64,000 nt of DNA from Apodospora peruviana (Eukaryota; Ascomycota; Sordariomycetes; Sordariales; Lasiosphaeriaceae), in NCBI GenBank assembly GCA_033439685.1, contig JAUEDM010000007.1:2904501-2968500 (forward strand), read 5' to 3'. The position numbers were made by a program, and so were the translations under genes. The notes below the pieces were generated by a model that saw only the letters and a list, made by a program, of their open reading frames with translations, did not search any database and was not told where the DNA came from. Below, piece by piece: positions 20,938 to 32,701 of this stretch. Each line of letters begins with the position of its first letter. Position 1 is the stretch's first letter.

Positions 20938-22347
20938 ATGGCATCCAGCCCCCCTCAAGATTTCGATCTCATCAAGGCCGCCGAGGCCCTTCTAGCCGGC
21001 GCCAAGAAGCTCCCGGCGGTATCCTTCTCCTATTCTTCACCAACAACAACCGAGACGGACGCCATGCGCAGACAAATTGCAATGACAGCCAAGAAAATCG
21101 CTTCCGAAGTGGCTCCCGCCATCGACGTCGTCAAGTCCGACTGGCCTGTCGTACGTTCACCCTCATTCTTCAACTTCTGAACAAACCCTAATTATCTTCC
21201 GTTTGTGTAGCTAGCCGACGCCGCAGCATGGAACATTTTCATGGAATGGAAAGTCTTCGACCACATCCCCCTCCCCAACATCAATCCCAACGGAATCTCT
21301 TTCGCGGACCTCTCAAAAGCCGTCAACGCGCAGGAGAGTCTCATAGCGCGCATAGCAGGCCTCCTAATCGCCACAGGAAAACTGCGCTCCGTTGTCGGTC
21401 ATCCAGAAAACGTAACCCACTCTCGCATCTCTCCGCTCTACCGGTCTTCTCACCCGGCCTCGGCCCTGGCGGCAGTAGCTTTCGGCAACGGCATGCGCCC
21501 TTATGCTCAGTGGGCGTCTTACTTTGCACAATACGGCCGGAGGGAACCGACGTCGGTAAACCACACGCCTTTTTCCTTCAGCTGGGGCCATCCTGACCTC
21601 TCACCGTGGGAAATCAAGGCGCTTTACCCCGAGTATGGGAGCAACTTTGCGAGAAGCATGAAGAGCCGCCAGATTGTGGGCGGTGATATGAAGCTCACCG
21701 GCCCCGAAGCGTTGTACGATTTCTCTTGGGTCGGCCAGGAGGCAGGAAAACGAAAAGGAGAAAAGGTGGTAGTTGATGTTGGTGGTGGGCTTGGGCAGTT
21801 GTTACGGGACGTTGTGAGTTCTGTGGAAGGGGTGGACGCAAATCAGTGTGTACTGCAGGACCGGAGCGAGGTTATTGATGAAGCGAGAGAGGCAGCAGCC
21901 GCAGGGGATGAGGTGATGAAAGATGTGGTGATGATGGAGCATGATTTTCATACTGAGCAGCCTGTTAAAGGTACCCATCCTCCCTTTTGAGATAAGACGA
22001 GCGAGCGGGTGATGCTGACTGACTGATAAACAGGAGCAACGGTGTACTTGCTACGCCGGATTTTGCTTGATTATCCGGATGAGATGGCGACGGGGATCTT
22101 AAGACGTCTTGCCGAGGCTATACCGGAGGATAACCACAAGGCCCGGGTGATCATCATGGAGGAGCGGCTTCTCGAGATGCCGACGCCGATGAACCGCATA
22201 GTGGACATGGTCATGCTGAATATTGGCGGGAAGCTGCGCAACGAGAAGACGTTTGGCGAGATTGCGAGCGCTGCGGGGCTGAAACTGGCTGGGTACTATG
22301 CCAGGGAGGGGGACCAGACTTGTGTTGTTGAGTGTGCGAGGGCGTAG
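20938..22347 (+). CDS. SAM-dependent O-methyltransferase, COMT type, His base replaced
   Basis: Exons 20938-21150, 21211-21970 and 22034-22347, in frame, 428 aa. The N-terminal part is the dimerisation winged helix (AAWNIFMEWKVFDHIPLPN, then IARIAGLLIATGKLR). The SAM-binding motif is at about residue 257 (VVVDVGGGLGQLLRDV), followed by VLQDRSEVIDEA. The catalytic region reads YLLRRILLDYPDEMATGIL; homologues have ILHDxPDE, so the catalytic His is Leu336 here. MEERLLEMPTP follows as usual. Family members methylate hydroxyls of polyketides and phenolics, often in secondary-metabolite clusters, but there is no synthase gene in this window. Loss of the His may mean changed chemistry or no methyl transfer. 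Confidence 0.85.
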
Positions 22348-22874
22348 GAAGAGCTAAGAAGAAAGGAATAACTATATGGCTTATTAGAGGGCTTGAGATG
22401 TCGTGAGGTTAGACTTCAGTCTAATGTGATTCTCATTCGGGGCTCTGGCAGCTGATCGTTGGGGCTTATTTGCACTGTGTGAGCTGCACTTTTGGACTGG
22501 CTGCGAACTCGAGGCGGCAGGCTGCGCGTGAGGCTCATCATGACGTCAACAGTCTGCGATCAGCAAGGGGGAAATAAGCTCTCACTTCTCGCAAAGACAA
22601 CTTCAACACCACCAAAGCAAGCAATTGATTTCTGAGCGCCTGTTGTTCTTTCGCATATTATATCAGATATCTTCAGTCTACATAGCCCGAACTGAAAGTC
22701 ACTCACCTCACGGCACCCAAACCCTCAATTCCTGAATAGCTTCTCTGTCCAACTTATGCAACCTTTCCTCCTCCGATCGCGACTTTCAACTCCCTTTCCG
22801 CCGGATTCAGACTCTCCAACCCAACAGTCCTCACTTTCTACAGCAGGATATCAACCTCCGCACGCCTCTTCAAA
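22348..22874. other. intergenic region
   Basis: No ORF. The last 250 bp are C/T-rich with short A tracts, as in a leader for the GFA gene. Confidence 0.4.
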
Positions 22875-23596
22875 ATGACCGAGAACCAAGAAGGCGACAA
22901 GCGCAGCGAGGGCAACGAGCCTCACCAGCACCAGGCCGGTTCACGCACCGATCGCGAAGAAGACCAATGGAAGTTCCGCGCACCTTACCGCATCCACGAC
23001 CAGGCAACAAATTTCCCTGTCAAGTGGAAGGGCAAGTGCCACTGCGGCGCCGTCAAATACGAGCTCAGCCGGGAGAAACCCCTGGCCTCCAAGTACTGCC
23101 ATTGCACGACATGTCAGCGGATGCACGGTGTATGATCTGTTTCCCCTCCTCGTTACTCTGAGCTGCGCTAATGTGGTTGCAGGCCCCCTTCCAATGGGCT
23201 GCCATTTTCCACAAGGAAGACATCAACTTCACGACGGGCCACCATGATCTGGGGTGGTACGACCCGACAGCCAAATCAACAACGCACCACCTACCCTGCA
23301 AGGTGCAGTGCGCCTACTGCCGCACGCCCATCATGGACGAGGGCCGCAACATGATCTTGCTGTTCCCGACCCTCATAGAAGGGATCAACACCCCCGAGGG
23401 CCGCGCGGCGTTCAAGGCGCAGAGCCACATGTTCTACCCGCAGCGCGTCGTCGACATTAAGGACGGGTTGCCCAAGTTCAAGGGCTTGTCGGGCGATAGC
23501 CCGCTGGTGGATGAGGCGACCGGAGAAGAACTGCCCGAGAGCGAGCAGCCGGAGCAGCCCAAGAAGAAGCAGAAGAGGGACGAGGGGAAGGATTAA
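22875..23596 (+). CDS. GFA/CENP-V-type zinc protein
   Basis: Exons 22875-23129 and 23183-23596, in frame, 222 aa. The zinc ligands of the GFA fold are all present: GKCHCGAVKYEL (residue about 53), YCHCTTCQRMHG and CAYCRTPI. GFA was named for glutathione-dependent formaldehyde activation. Most fungal members are uncharacterised, and some act on glutathione adducts. The N-terminus (30 residues) is Glu/Gln/His-rich and the C-terminus is Glu/Lys-rich (PEQPKKKQKRDEG), the latter looking like a nuclear localisation signal. A second GFA gene lies at 41.1-41.9 kb. The fold is sure, the substrate is unknown. Confidence 0.88.
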
Positions 23597-26315
23597 GTCA
23601 GGTGATGGTGGTGTATCTAAGCGAGCGAGTTGAATCCCAAATTCTCAGTTCAGGACGACCTGAAGTGAGTGTTCGAAGTGAGACAGAATACAAGCCCGGA
23701 GCACACAAACCTAAGCTGTGACACCTGTTCTATTGGCCATGCCTTTTCGCAAAATATACAGCGTTGACGGGACGAAATGCGAGACGTGCGCGTGAGCCGA
23801 ATGCCTCAAACTGCAAGCCAACAGCCAAGCCATTCGTGGCCGGCTGTGAAGCCATGAATCCCGAGATCGCGCCGCGATTCCGGTTGACTCGATGCGACGG
23901 CCCCTACGCGATGTGCCTAGAAGCTCACCGTCCTGCCTTTCTTAGTCGCACTGCAGCCAGGCCTGTTGGGTACCAATCCCATACGACCCTTGCTGGTCTA
24001 GACGGCAGGGAGAGATATTAAAAGGTAGACACGTAGAGAGAAACGTGCTACTTACTTGAGCCAGTGATGTGGCTGGATCTCGCCATGTGAAAGCACTGCA
24101 TGCAAATTTGACGTTGCTTGCAGCGGCCTTGGCCGGACATACAGTGGGACAGCGGGACAGCTTGCAGCTCGACAAGAACTTCCACTCTCAAGTTGCATCA
24201 TCCCAAAGCCACAGATAGCAAATCTGATCGGGGAAATGCGGCCAAACTGTGCCCGGCGCGTGCACTAGGAAAATGGCTCATAAATAGGCACTTGTCGCGA
24301 ATCGACTTTTGTTGCTCGCCAATGTTCAGCCTGATATGCCCATAGATAGCTGCGTGCGTGGGCAGGATATGGAGGTAGGTGGTGTGGTCTCGTCGGGCCG
24401 TGTCGCGTCGATTTCCAGGAGCTTGCAGAGTCGGTAGTTTCCGCCGACATCTTATCGCGCTGCCTTTGTCGCCGGGCCCGCAGAGATGAGAACGGCCTGG
24501 CCCTTCCCACGCGAGATGATGGATCGCCCGATGTGGCCGGGCGTGACGATCAAGGCTGTGATCGGTTGCACGCCTTTCAAAGCTAACCGGGTTATCTGAG
24601 ACGCCTATCGCAGCTCTCAAGGTGGAAAAAGGGATGGTCCGGACTTGACGCTGTGCTGTCTCAGTTATCGCTTGCGTAGTAAGTCGCGCGTGGGGTGTAT
24701 TTAGAGTCCAGTCAGCCCGCAGTCTTCTTGGCGATGTGAAGTCCTCCTACGTTCTCGAGCTCTCGACGTTGTTCCGGTCAAGCACCCCCAAAGGCCCAAA
24801 CTCCACTTCACAGCTCAATTGTCGGGTGTCGCGCTTCTTGGCCAAGAAAACATCAATTCCCGTCGAACAAGGCGACGCGCGCTAATTACTCCTGTCGCTG
24901 CTGCTCGGCCTCGCCCATCAGGATCAAAGACAAAGTGCTCGCATCAGCTAACCGCGTCCCCAAACACCGGATTCCAGCATCCTTTTCCGCCTCTGCCTGA
25001 GCGCGTCACGATCAATTGAGCTCTCTGCCCTGTGCAGTTAGCCGGGCATTACGTCAGGTACGTGGTCAGTGCTTTCTGTGCATGCAGTTCCAGGTTCCGT
25101 TTCCGATCAAAGGAGCAAGGAAGGGACGAGTTTCCGAGATGGATCTGGTTCCAACGCAAATGGCAATGGCAATGCCCAATGCCCTTGCCCTTCCAAAGAT
25201 CCAGACCCGCGCCTTGGGAGGACCATCCGCTTGCTCCTGCCAGTTCATCTCGATTCCGCATCCCGGGAGTCGACGCTAGACGCTAGTGGCAGTCCAGTCT
25301 GTGCAAGCACCTAGTGACTTCAAGCTGGGAGGTGCAGGTGCAGGCGGTGAGATGAAGCCGAAACCGGGGATGGATTCGATTCTGGCCGGACTGGTCTCAC
25401 AACGGAAGCCTACCTGAGGCGCACAAGGAAATCCAACTCCGGGACGGGGTCGGGACCAGAACGGCTCTTTGCTTGCCTACATTTGGTTTGGAGACGGAAA
25501 GCTGGTCGGATGCTGAGTCGATGCACCAGCGGCGTGACAGATTGGATCATTGGGGCGCTCACCTTTGTTTGAAAACCTGGAACCAACCCCGCCAGCCCAC
25601 CAGATTCGGGCATATCGTCCCCAATTCCTGCCCCTCCAACGCCGGACAGCTGCCCAATCACGGAACAAGTTCGAGAATAGCCGGGTCCAATCGCGGTGCC
25701 ATCGACTGTGGTGTCGTGAGGTGACAGTGGGTGGTATGTGTGTGAATTGGAGGGGCATGCAAGAAACTGGAGCTCTGCTGGCGAGAGAGCACCCGAATGA
25801 AGCACCGATCATGGGAAACGGCCAGCGGCGGACCGGGGCACAGGAGCAGTTTGTCCTGGCGAGCCTCAGCCTCTGCTCAGAACCGAGCCTCGAGAGGAAG
25901 GAGGTCGAAGAGCAAAGATTGAGCCCCACCTGCCGGTCCAGCAGCAGCAGCAGCAGCAGGTGTTTGCAGCGTGCAGTTCGTTCTTGCAGTTTGTGCCAGT
26001 TACAAGGCTCTCCCGGGCTGCTCTCCCAGGCAGCCAGGGCCTGGACCTTCCGGCCTTGCTTTCTGCTCCCTGTTCTTTGTCGCTTCCCCTGGCCGACCTG
26101 CCCCGCCGTCATCTCATCCACCGCCGTGACGCACCAACAGCCCACTTATTCACGCCCGCCAGCCAGGTGTCTGCCAAACTCACCGACTCCCTTCCGTCTC
26201 TGCGCTGGACCTGACTTCTGCCCACTCGCTTCTGTTTTGTCTCGGATTCTGCTTTTTGACAACTCATCATCATCTTCGAATTCTGCTTCCTTTTGTTTTG
26301 ACTGACAAGCCCGCC
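23597..26315. other. long intergenic region before tps2
   Basis: 2.7 kb without a supported gene. It includes a (CAG)7 tract at 25939-25959, and a C/T-rich leader in the last 200 bp. Long frames at 25477-26305 on both strands overlap each other and have no motif. A large upstream region suits a stress-regulated gene, but this is inference. Confidence 0.4.
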
Positions 26316-29300
26316 ATGGATCAGAAATCGGGTGCCCCAGAGGGCCCTCCGCCTCCGGCCGAATCGCAACAGCAACAACCCGCGACCGCTCGACCAATGG
26401 TCCCCGAACGAACTGAGTCCTCCCTGCCGCCGCATTTTCGCGAGTCCGTCATCAACGTTCCCGTCACTCCCGGAATTGGGCTCCAGACGTACGATTCGGA
26501 ACAAGAGTCGACCCCCACACCCGGGGCGGGCAGGCGTACCGATAGCCCCGGCTACTTCTCGAAACGGGACGTGGACCACGCTCTCGCCGCCTCTCCTGCG
26601 CCGGTCAACAAGGGACAGTCGGCCCAGGGCCAGATTGAGGCCGGAGCCGACGCAGGCAAGGATTTCCTCAAGCGCTTGAGCCGCGCAGCCATGGGCAAAG
26701 ATTCGCTGGCGGAATTGCGGGCAAAAAACCCCAACCTGGAGCTCAGTGGAAACATCATTTCGGCCACTTTCACCATTCCCCATGGCATTCGTTATCGGAA
26801 AGGCGCCGACTGGGTACGTATGGTTCTTTAGTCTCGTTCCTCCCCGTGGAGCTTTGGCGTTGCCATTGGCTTTCGACGACCAGCTTTCTCACGAGCGTTG
26901 CAGCGGATGGTGGGGCTGATGTCATTGTCCCATGCAGGAATTGAAACCCCGCCGTGGCCAATCTGCCCTTTTCGACTCCTTTTCCTACCTCTCGTCGGAC
27001 GATGCACCGTGGAACCACACGGTTGTCGCGTGGACCGGCGAAATAGAAACACCAAAAGATGCGCTGTCACCACCTGGTACGCCGCCAGCAACCACCGTCC
27101 ATCTCGGGTCGCTCAATGTGCTTTCCGCACCCATTCCCATCGATGGCGACAGGTCGCCGCCAACACCTCCTCTGGTGGACGGGCTATGGATCCCGAAGGA
27201 GGATATGCAACGCCTAGAGCACCAGCTGTCCCATGATAAGAGAATAAAAACTGTCCCCGTCTGGCTTGCCGACGACACAGAAGGACATGCGGATGGCATC
27301 AGGCTGAAGGACCAGGGAAGATGGAGACGCTATGCCGAGCACGATCTTTACACCCTCCTCCATTACAAGCAGCACGAGCCGACAGATGGTCGCGCAGAAA
27401 GGATACAATGGGCCGACTACTACCGCATGAATCAAAAGTTCGCCAACAAGATCCTCGAGAATTATAAGCCGGGAGATATTGTCATTGTCCACGACTACAA
27501 CCTGATGCTTCTGCCCAGTATGCTGCGGCAACGCGCCCCGCACATGTACATCGCCTTTTACCTTCATTCTCCGTTCCCTAGCAGCGAGTTCCTGAGGTGC
27601 CTGCCTCGGAGGAAGGAGATTCTGGAAGGCGTCCTGGGCTCCAACTTGGTCGGTTTCCAAAGCTACAGCTTTTCTCGTCATTTCTCCAGCTGCTGCACTC
27701 GAATCCTAGGGTTTCCCTCCGACACTACCGGCGTCGATGCTTATGGGTCACGCGTCGAGGTTGGCGTGTTTCCCATCGGTATCGACGCTATCAAAGTTGC
27801 TAGTTTGGCTTTTACGGACGCCGTGACTGAGAAATACGAAGCACTCAAGAAGCTATATGCTGGCAAGCGGATGATTGTCGGCCGTGACCGGCTTGACAGC
27901 GTTCGTGGTGTCGCCCAAAAGCTGATGGCGTTTGAGCGCTTCCTCGAGTTGTATCCCGAATGGCGGGAGAAGGTGGTTCTCATCCAGGTCACCTCTCCCA
28001 CTAACATCGAGGAGGAGGAGGATCCCGAGAACAAGATCGCTAGTCGCGTCAATGAGCTCGTCATGAAGATCAACGGCCTGTATGGCTCTCTGAGCCACTC
28101 TCCTGTTCAACACTACCCCCAGTACATCAGCCAGGACGAGTACTTTGCGCTTCTCCGTGCCGCCGACATCGGCCTGATCACATCGGTCCGAGACGGAATG
28201 AACACGACATCCCTCGAATACGTGATCTGCCAGCGCGAGTCCGCTGGGCCTCTCATCCTCTCCGAATTCAGCGGTACGGCTGGTTCGCTCAAAGATGCCA
28301 TCCATATCAACCCGTGGGATCTCTCGGGCGTCGCGGAGCAGATCAAGAATGCTTTGACGATGACAGAGGATCGTCGTCAAAGCATGCAGCAGAGCCTTCT
28401 CGCCCATGTTACGAACAAGAACGTCCAGTACTGGATTGCCGGATTCCTCCGGCGCTTGGTCAATGTGCTGGGAAGCAGGAAGAATGCTATTTCAACCCCG
28501 CTACTCGACCGAGCTGCCATGCTTCGCCGATACCGCGCGGCGAAGAAGCGCTTGTTCATGTTTGACTACGATGGTACTCTCACACCCATTGTTCGGGAGC
28601 CCAGTGCTGCAATTCCCTCGGACCGAGTCATCAAGAGCCTCCGCACGCTCGCTGCCGATCACCGGAATGCCGTCTGGATCATTTCCGGTCGCGACCAAGA
28701 GTTCCTTCAGCAGCATCTCGGTCACATTTCTGAGCTTGGATTTAGTGCCGAGCATGGCAGCTTCATGCGGCATCCTGGCACGACAACCTGGGAGAATCTG
28801 GCCGACTCGTTTGATATGGGCTGGCAGTCCGAGGTTATGGAAGTCTTCCAGAAATACACCGACAAAGTGCCAGGTGGGTTATATTTTCCCTAATCTTTTA
28901 CGTCCGTAACTAACGAACCCGAAGGCGCGTTTATCGAGCGCAAGCGCTGCGCATTGACGTGGCATTACCGCCTCGCCGACCAGGAACAAGGCCTCGAAAT
29001 GTCTCGCGAGTGCCAGAAAGAGCTTGAAACCACTGTTGGCCGCAAGTGGGATGTTGAGGTTATGACCGGCAAAGCCAATCTTGAGGTCCGCCCCACGTTC
29101 ATCAATAAGGGTGAGATCGCGAAGCGACTCGTCACCACCTACAACGCCGAGATGCAGGCCCTCGACACCCCTGCCCATAGCCCATGTGCCACGAAGAACC
29201 TCGAGTTCGTACTGTGCATGGGTGATGATTTCACAGACGAGGACATGTTCCGTGCTCTCAACGGCCTTTCGGCACCAGGCGATGCTCCCGAAATCGAGGC

Positions 29301-29529
29301 CGATAACTGCTTCACTGTCACTGTCGGTGCCAGCACTAAGCCGACATTGGCGCGTTGGCATCTCTTGGAGGCGGAGGATGTCGTCGAGTGCGTCGCCCTC
29401 TTGGCCGGCGTTCCCGGCGGTGGGGCTGGTGCCAGCGGCGGTGGCGTGCTGAGTATGGGTGAGGTCAACTTCGCCGCCCTGAGCGCGGTTGACGACCATA
29501 TTCCGGATGGCGTAGGCGAGAAGGTCTGA
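26316..29529 (+). CDS. tps2: trehalose-6-phosphate phosphatase with GT20 domain
   Basis: Exons 26316-26813, 26938-28873 and 28925-29529, all in frame, 1012 aa; start CCGCCATGG. Residues 1-140 are a Pro/Gln/Ser-rich disordered leader. Residues about 140-660 form a GT20 (trehalose-phosphate synthase-like) domain with VHDYNLMLLPSMLRQ, YLHSPFPSSE and VSVRDGMN-like motifs (here TSVRDGMNTTSLEY). From residue about 700 comes the HAD phosphatase: FMFDYDGTLTPI (nucleophile DxDGT), IISGRDQEFL and, near 908, CMGDDFTDEDMF. Tps2 removes phosphate from trehalose-6-phosphate in the cytosolic Tps complex and is needed for heat and stress tolerance. The GT20 part of Tps2 is thought to be structural. All HAD motifs are intact. 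Confidence 0.95.
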
Positions 29530-30319
29530 CTTGGGCAACGCTGGGAGAAGAGCAAGCTTTAGATGGGTATGTCATCTTCATGGGGGTTTTCTGCCCTGCT
29601 ACTCGAGAAGGCGTTCAGGTAGATGTCGCATGTTTTCAGTTGGGCGATATTCGGGCATCGACAAGTAAGTTGCTGCTACGAGTTACCAGACATAGAACTG
29701 AGTTTAAACGCTGGAGATAATTAGCGATATTGGTGCGGATACATTGTTCGATAACACTGGCTTACAATGAGGTTTCTGGTATGCATGCCTTGATAGGATT
29801 TAGCGCTGTTCGTATATGAGTTCATCTTACGTGTCATCAACGAAGCAGCTCTCGGCTTGTCTATCCTCATATGTTGTTCGCCCTTGCGTCGCTGACTTGT
29901 CTCAGCGCCTCTTGATTCCTTCTGTGCTGACTGCGGGGCCGGTCTGACGTCTGCATGCCGAGTCCGACACGGAAGCCGGGCGACCACAATTCCATCGGTC
30001 TATCATCCGGTGGCGCCCAGTTCAGTGGCAGCTTGAACGCCCCCGGGGAGCAGCTTCCCTGCTAGAACGGTTGTCAGCCCGTCACGAGGACGGACGGCGA
30101 AGACGGGAGCTTACTTCGCACAGGTATCATCGCTCTCTCCTGCCGTGTATCCAACCAGCTGGTTAACACAACAGACCGTGACTCCCCAGACTGAAATAAA
30201 TTGTGACTGAGACTACTCACGTCATTATTTCTTTCTTGTGTTCCCATATGTCCCGACTCCATCCACTGTTTGTTCGCTGAAGCAACACCGAAATCGAACT
30301 TCTGTGACTGACCGCAAAG
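29530..30319. other. intergenic region
   Basis: This is the 3' flank of tps2 and promoter of the cystathionine gamma-synthase gene. The open minus-strand frames have no protein features. Confidence 0.4.
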
Positions 30320-32189
30320 ATGGCACTCATCATCCGAGCCCCAGAAACTCTCCCGCTTGGGAGTCCACTCCCGCCTGGCGACGAACATGTAAGCGAGCAC
30401 ATCCATCTGGACCGAGAACCGAGTGACACGATGCTGACTATCCCCGTCAACACAGGCTATCAGTGTCCACCTGCCCACGTGGACCGATACCGTGGGTTGG
30501 GCATCGCACGACCCTCGAGTCGTGAACGTTATGAAGACAGGCTATCCTCGCTTTTTTGTCCCGCGGGTGGTCGACCGACTGGTTCAAAAGATGGTGGAAG
30601 GCACAAGTTTTACTTGGTCGTCGGGGCTCGGGATGGCCTTTGCAAGCAACCGCTACCGAACTATGTGTTACGAGTTTCTCCTCAAGCAGCCCGATGCGGT
30701 GGAGGCCGATATTAGTATTTTTGATTGGCACTGGGAGGAGGAAGCGGATACCGATCCCGGCGAGGGCAAAAACACTCTCTATACCATTTTGTTCCCCCAG
30801 AACATGTATGGCGCAGCCAAGGCATTCTGGCAGCACACTGGGTACGGAATATCCAGCCGACGGGCCGAATTTTGGCTGGAATCTGCACCGTCTTTGAACC
30901 CGAGAGCCGATGAGATCACCCCGCTCGAAGATCGTTTTCATAAATCCCACGGAGAAAACGCCAGACACAACATCATTCAGAGGATCGCCGACGGCCAGTC
31001 GACACCCTCTCTCAGAGTCCTCAGAGAAGACATTTTTCTCTATCAGTCAGGAATGACAGCCATTACCGAAGCTGCTACGGCTATCCGTGACGCACTTTGT
31101 TCATCGCAACCAGGGAAACCTTGCGTGATGGTTATATACGGGTGAACCCAACCAACTTCCACATTCACAAACCCTACTACGACCGACTCTAACTTGACGT
31201 TTCAAACAAACAGGTTCCTCTACGTAGACACATTCAAAGTCTTGAAGGACGTCCTGGACCTTGAAGCAACCATGCACAAGTACACGCCATCAGAAATTGA
31301 TGGCCTAGAAGCGAGACTAGAGACGGGCACACAAATCGACGCGCTGTTCACCGAGTTTCCCGGAAACCCGCTCCTGCAAGCACCCGACCTCGATCGTCTG
31401 CATCAGCTGTCAAGAAAACATGGGTTTGTCCTCGTGGTCGACGACACGGTGGGCACGTACGTCAACGTCAACCTCATGCCGGTCTGCGACGTCGTCTGTA
31501 CGAGCTTGTCAAAAATGTTCAGCGGCGCTTGCAACGTCATGGGCGGGAGCGTCGTGCTCTCACCTACATCGCCGCACCGAGACACCTTACGATCCGCTTT
31601 ACTGGACATTGAGCGGCAGACAGATGAGCGGGAGGATGATGACACGGAGGGGGATGAGATGGAGGATCAGTATCGAAAATATGAGTCAGGTATCTGTTTT
31701 TACAAGGACGTTATTGTTCTAGAGGAGAACAGTCGCGGCTTTCGCGACAGAGTTACCCGTGCGAACGGTATCGCATTGTCTGTCGTCAGGCAGCTAAGAG
31801 CTTATCCATCTGTGGTGAGGGTGGTGTATTACCCACTGGGTAGTCCGACGCAGGGTATTTACGACAGATTCATAAGACAGGGTGACGGGTATGGGTTTCT
31901 TCTTTCCATCAAGTTTGTCACTCCGGGGGCCGCGGCGGCGTTTTATGATGCATTGGATGTGGCCAAGGGGCCGAGCTTAGGGACCAACTTTACGCTGTGT
32001 TGTGCTTATACGCTGTTGGCGCATTATCGCGAGCTGGGACAGGCGGCTGGGTATGGGGTTTTCGAGCACCTTGTGAGGATCAGTGTGGGGCTGGAAGGGG
32101 AGGAGTGGTTGAGAGGACGGGTGGAGAAGGCTATGATGGCTGCTGAGAGTCGTGTTTGGCTTGAGTTTCTGGAAGGTCAGGGAAGTTAG
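30320..32189 (+). CDS. str2: cystathionine gamma-synthase
   Basis: Exons 30320-30388, 30456-31141 and 31214-32189, in frame, 576 aa. The first join gives LGSPLPPGDEHAISVHLPTW and then TDTVGWASHDPRV, the typical start of fungal Str2/MET-7 enzymes. The Cys/Met-metabolism PLP fold follows, with FLYQSGMTAI, VVDDTVGTYVNVN and the PLP Lys in TSLSKMFSG (Lys352), then FTLCCAYTLLAHYRELG. The enzyme joins O-acetyl- or O-succinyl-homoserine with cysteine to make cystathionine, the forward transsulphuration step from cysteine to methionine, in the cytosol. The length (yeast Str2 is about 640) and N-terminal extension match fungal enzymes rather than the 400-residue bacterial MetB. An acidic insert (EREDDDTEGDEMED) sits on a surface loop. 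Confidence 0.92.
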
Positions 32190-32701
32190 TTTTTGAAGGG
32201 TGAGAAAGTTGAGATTGGGGAGAGCGAATGATGTGACGAAAGGGTTCTAGTGGGCTATACATATCGTAACGAAAAGTAAAGACTGCCATTGTTTGTTTAT
32301 ATGTCACGGGTAGTGATGGACAGAACATGAAGCCCCTTTCAGGAACTAGGAGTTTACCCGTAGGTACCAAGGTATGCCAAGAATCCCCCAGACGAGTGTT
32401 ACGACTTCGACAATCACAACCAGACAATATAAACAATAGCGTTCTCAGATGACCCATTCGAGAAAGTCAAAGCGCATCCAGATTCCGCCATTAATACGGG
32501 TGTTATTCATCACGTGGCTGGCCGCCGCAGGGTTGCATCGGCGACCAAGTTTCCAGGGGTAATCTGCCAACTTTTGTCGGAGCAGGCCTGAAACGCGATC
32601 GCCAGGGGCCTGCAATCCCAACGTGTTGGTTCAACGTCTCTCGAAGGAACGTGATACTGATCTTTTTTCGCGACTTCAGATGAACTAAACGACAACAGCA
32701 T
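32190..32701. other. intergenic region
   Basis: No gene visible. Both flanking genes are on the plus strand. Confidence 0.4.

Noticed and set aside
25477..26305. Long ORFs on both strands upstream of tps2
   Set aside because: They overlap each other, include the CAG tract and leader, and have no motif.
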